A program made the translations under genes and the position numbers. From an uncultured Amaricoccus sp. (GTDB lineage: Bacteria; Pseudomonadota; Alphaproteobacteria; Rhodobacterales; Rhodobacteraceae), in contig NZ_CALLYO010000094.1 in assembly GCF_937858865.1 (NCBI RefSeq), forward strand, positions 1 through 5,232: a DNA stretch of 5,232 nt. The letters are read 5' to 3'. The notes under the pieces were generated by a model. It saw only the letters and a program-made list of their open reading frames with translations, was not told the DNA's origin and ran no database searches. Of the stretch, positions 4,487 to 5,232 are shown one piece after another. Every line of letters starts with the position of its first letter. Within the stretch, counting starts at the first letter, position 1.

Positions 4487-5232
4487 ATGTTCGGAATCGA
4501 TCTCTGGGACGCCTCGCTCGCCCCCGCGCTCCTCGTCGCGGCGGCGGCCGGCGTGCTGAGCTTCCTCTCGCCCTGCGTGCTGCCGATCGTGCCGCCCTAT
4601 CTCGCCTTCATGGCCGGGGCCTCGCTCGACGAGGCGACCGGGGCGGCGGGCGGGCGGCAGCGGGCGCATCTGCTGCGCGCCGCCGCCTTCTTCGTCCTCG
4701 GGCTCTCCACCGTCTTCCTGCTGCTCGGGCTCGCCGCCTCGGCGCTCGGGCGGGTGCTGCTCGCCTGGCAGGAGCAGCTCACGCTCCTCGCCGGGGCGGT
4801 GATCGTCGTCTTCGGGCTGCACTTCCTCGGCGTCCTGCGCATCCCGCTGCTGGCGCGCGAGGCGCGCCTCGAGGCGCGCGGCGAGGCGGGCACCGCGCTC
4901 GGGGCCTATCTCTTCGGGCTCGCCTTCGCCTTCGGCTGGACGCCCTGCATCGGGCCGGTGCTCGGCGCCATCCTCTCGCTGGCGGTGCAGGGCGGCTCGA
5001 CCGGCCGGGGACTCCTGCTGATGGCCGCCTATGCGCTCGGGCTCGGCATCCCCTTCCTGCTCACCGCGCTCTTCCTCGGCCGCGCCATCGGGCTCATGTC
5101 GGGGCTGAAGCGGCACATGGCGGCGGTCGAGCGGGCGACCGGCACGCTCCTCGTCGTCGTCGGGGGGCTGATGCTGACCGGGGCGTTCAGCGACCTCTCC
5201 TTCTGGCTGCTCGAGACCTTCCCGGCGCTCGG
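4487..5232 (+). CDS. ccdA: CcdA, cytochrome c biogenesis / thiol-disulfide transmembrane protein (3' end outside window)
   Basis: A short-form CcdA/DsbD-beta-type inner-membrane protein that carries electrons from cytosolic thioredoxin to periplasmic thiol proteins such as those used in cytochrome c maturation. The visible 248 residues contain about six hydrophobic segments (roughly 14-40, 64-86, 96-115, 137-165, 176-200 and 214-233). The two redox cysteines lie in conserved proline-rich contexts: SFLSPCVLPIVPPYL (C30, first segment) and FGWTPCIGPVLG (C154, fourth segment). The start at ATG 4487 is followed by a short polar N-terminus, then the first segment; a GGGTGGG tract upstream is a modest ribosome binding site. 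Since CcdA proteins are about 240 residues, only the extreme C-terminus should be missing. It is divergent from a TusA-like gene, a functionally sensible neighbour in thiol/sulfur chemistry. The DsbD alternative is unlikely because no periplasmic N-terminal domain is present. Confidence 0.92.
   Translation, partial: MFGIDLWDASLAPALLVAAAAGVLSFLSPCVLPIVPPYLAFMAGASLDEATGAAGGRQRAHLLRAAAFFVLGLSTVFLLLGLAASALGRVLLAWQEQLTLLAGAVIVVFGLHFLGVLRIPLLAREARLEARGEAGTALGAYLFGLAFAFGWTPCIGPVLGAILSLAVQGGSTGRGLLLMAAYALGLGIPFLLTALFLGRAIGLMSGLKRHMAAVERATGTLLVVVGGLMLTGAFSDLSFWLLETFPAL

Noticed and set aside
4393..4488. A 32-residue N-terminal extension of the TusA-like protein
   Set aside because: It is Arg/Pro-rich, would begin inside the ccdA start codon region and exceeds the family length. 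The internal ATG at 4392 matches known TusA starts.
4472..5116. A minus-strand open frame opposite ccdA
   Set aside because: The product is a Glu/Arg/Pro/Gly-rich shadow, as expected antisense to a Leu/Ala-rich membrane protein. The plus frame has CcdA motifs and membrane segments.

Overview
The window is very G+C-rich DNA (about 70% or more by eye), with codon third positions almost all G or C. The gene content points to an alphaproteobacterium: a DUF1127 small protein, an RTX serralysin-type metalloprotease, a TusA-like sulfur carrier next to a short-form CcdA, and a glutamate dehydrogenase close to the mitochondrial type. Rhodobacterales or Rhodospirillales would fit, but the sequence alone does not settle the order. 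I see no rRNA, tRNA, CRISPR array, insertion sequence or phage gene. No gene-free gap exceeds about 190 bases.

Layout, left to right. A DUF1349 protein (9-581) and a DUF1127 protein (664-879) both lie on the minus strand. A 186-bp divergent intergenic region (880-1065) follows; it carries a near-perfect CRP/FNR-family palindrome and a credible extended -10 promoter. Next come a complete glutamate dehydrogenase (1066-2499, plus) and a 189-bp spacer with a perfect 10-bp-stem hairpin. A secreted zinc metalloprotease of the serralysin/RTX type (2689-4161, plus) ends only 3 bp from the stop codon of a convergent TusA-family sulfurtransferase (4165-4392, minus). A 94-bp divergent region separates that gene from ccdA (4487 onward, plus), which runs off the window end.

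How the genes relate. Most look like independent housekeeping or accessory units rather than one operon. TusA and CcdA share a theme (thiol/sulfur transfer, and moving reducing power across the inner membrane) and a divergent promoter region, so co-regulation is plausible. The protease has no type I secretion genes beside it, so it would need a transporter encoded elsewhere. GDH links 2-oxoglutarate and glutamate metabolism and may be under CRP-type control.

I found no convincing new multi-gene system. The best leads are an antenna-like insertion in a bacterial GDH whose GTP-site residues are changed, the CRP-like site at the class I distance from the predicted GDH promoter, the hairpin in the protease leader, and a cysteine pair in the RTX protease.
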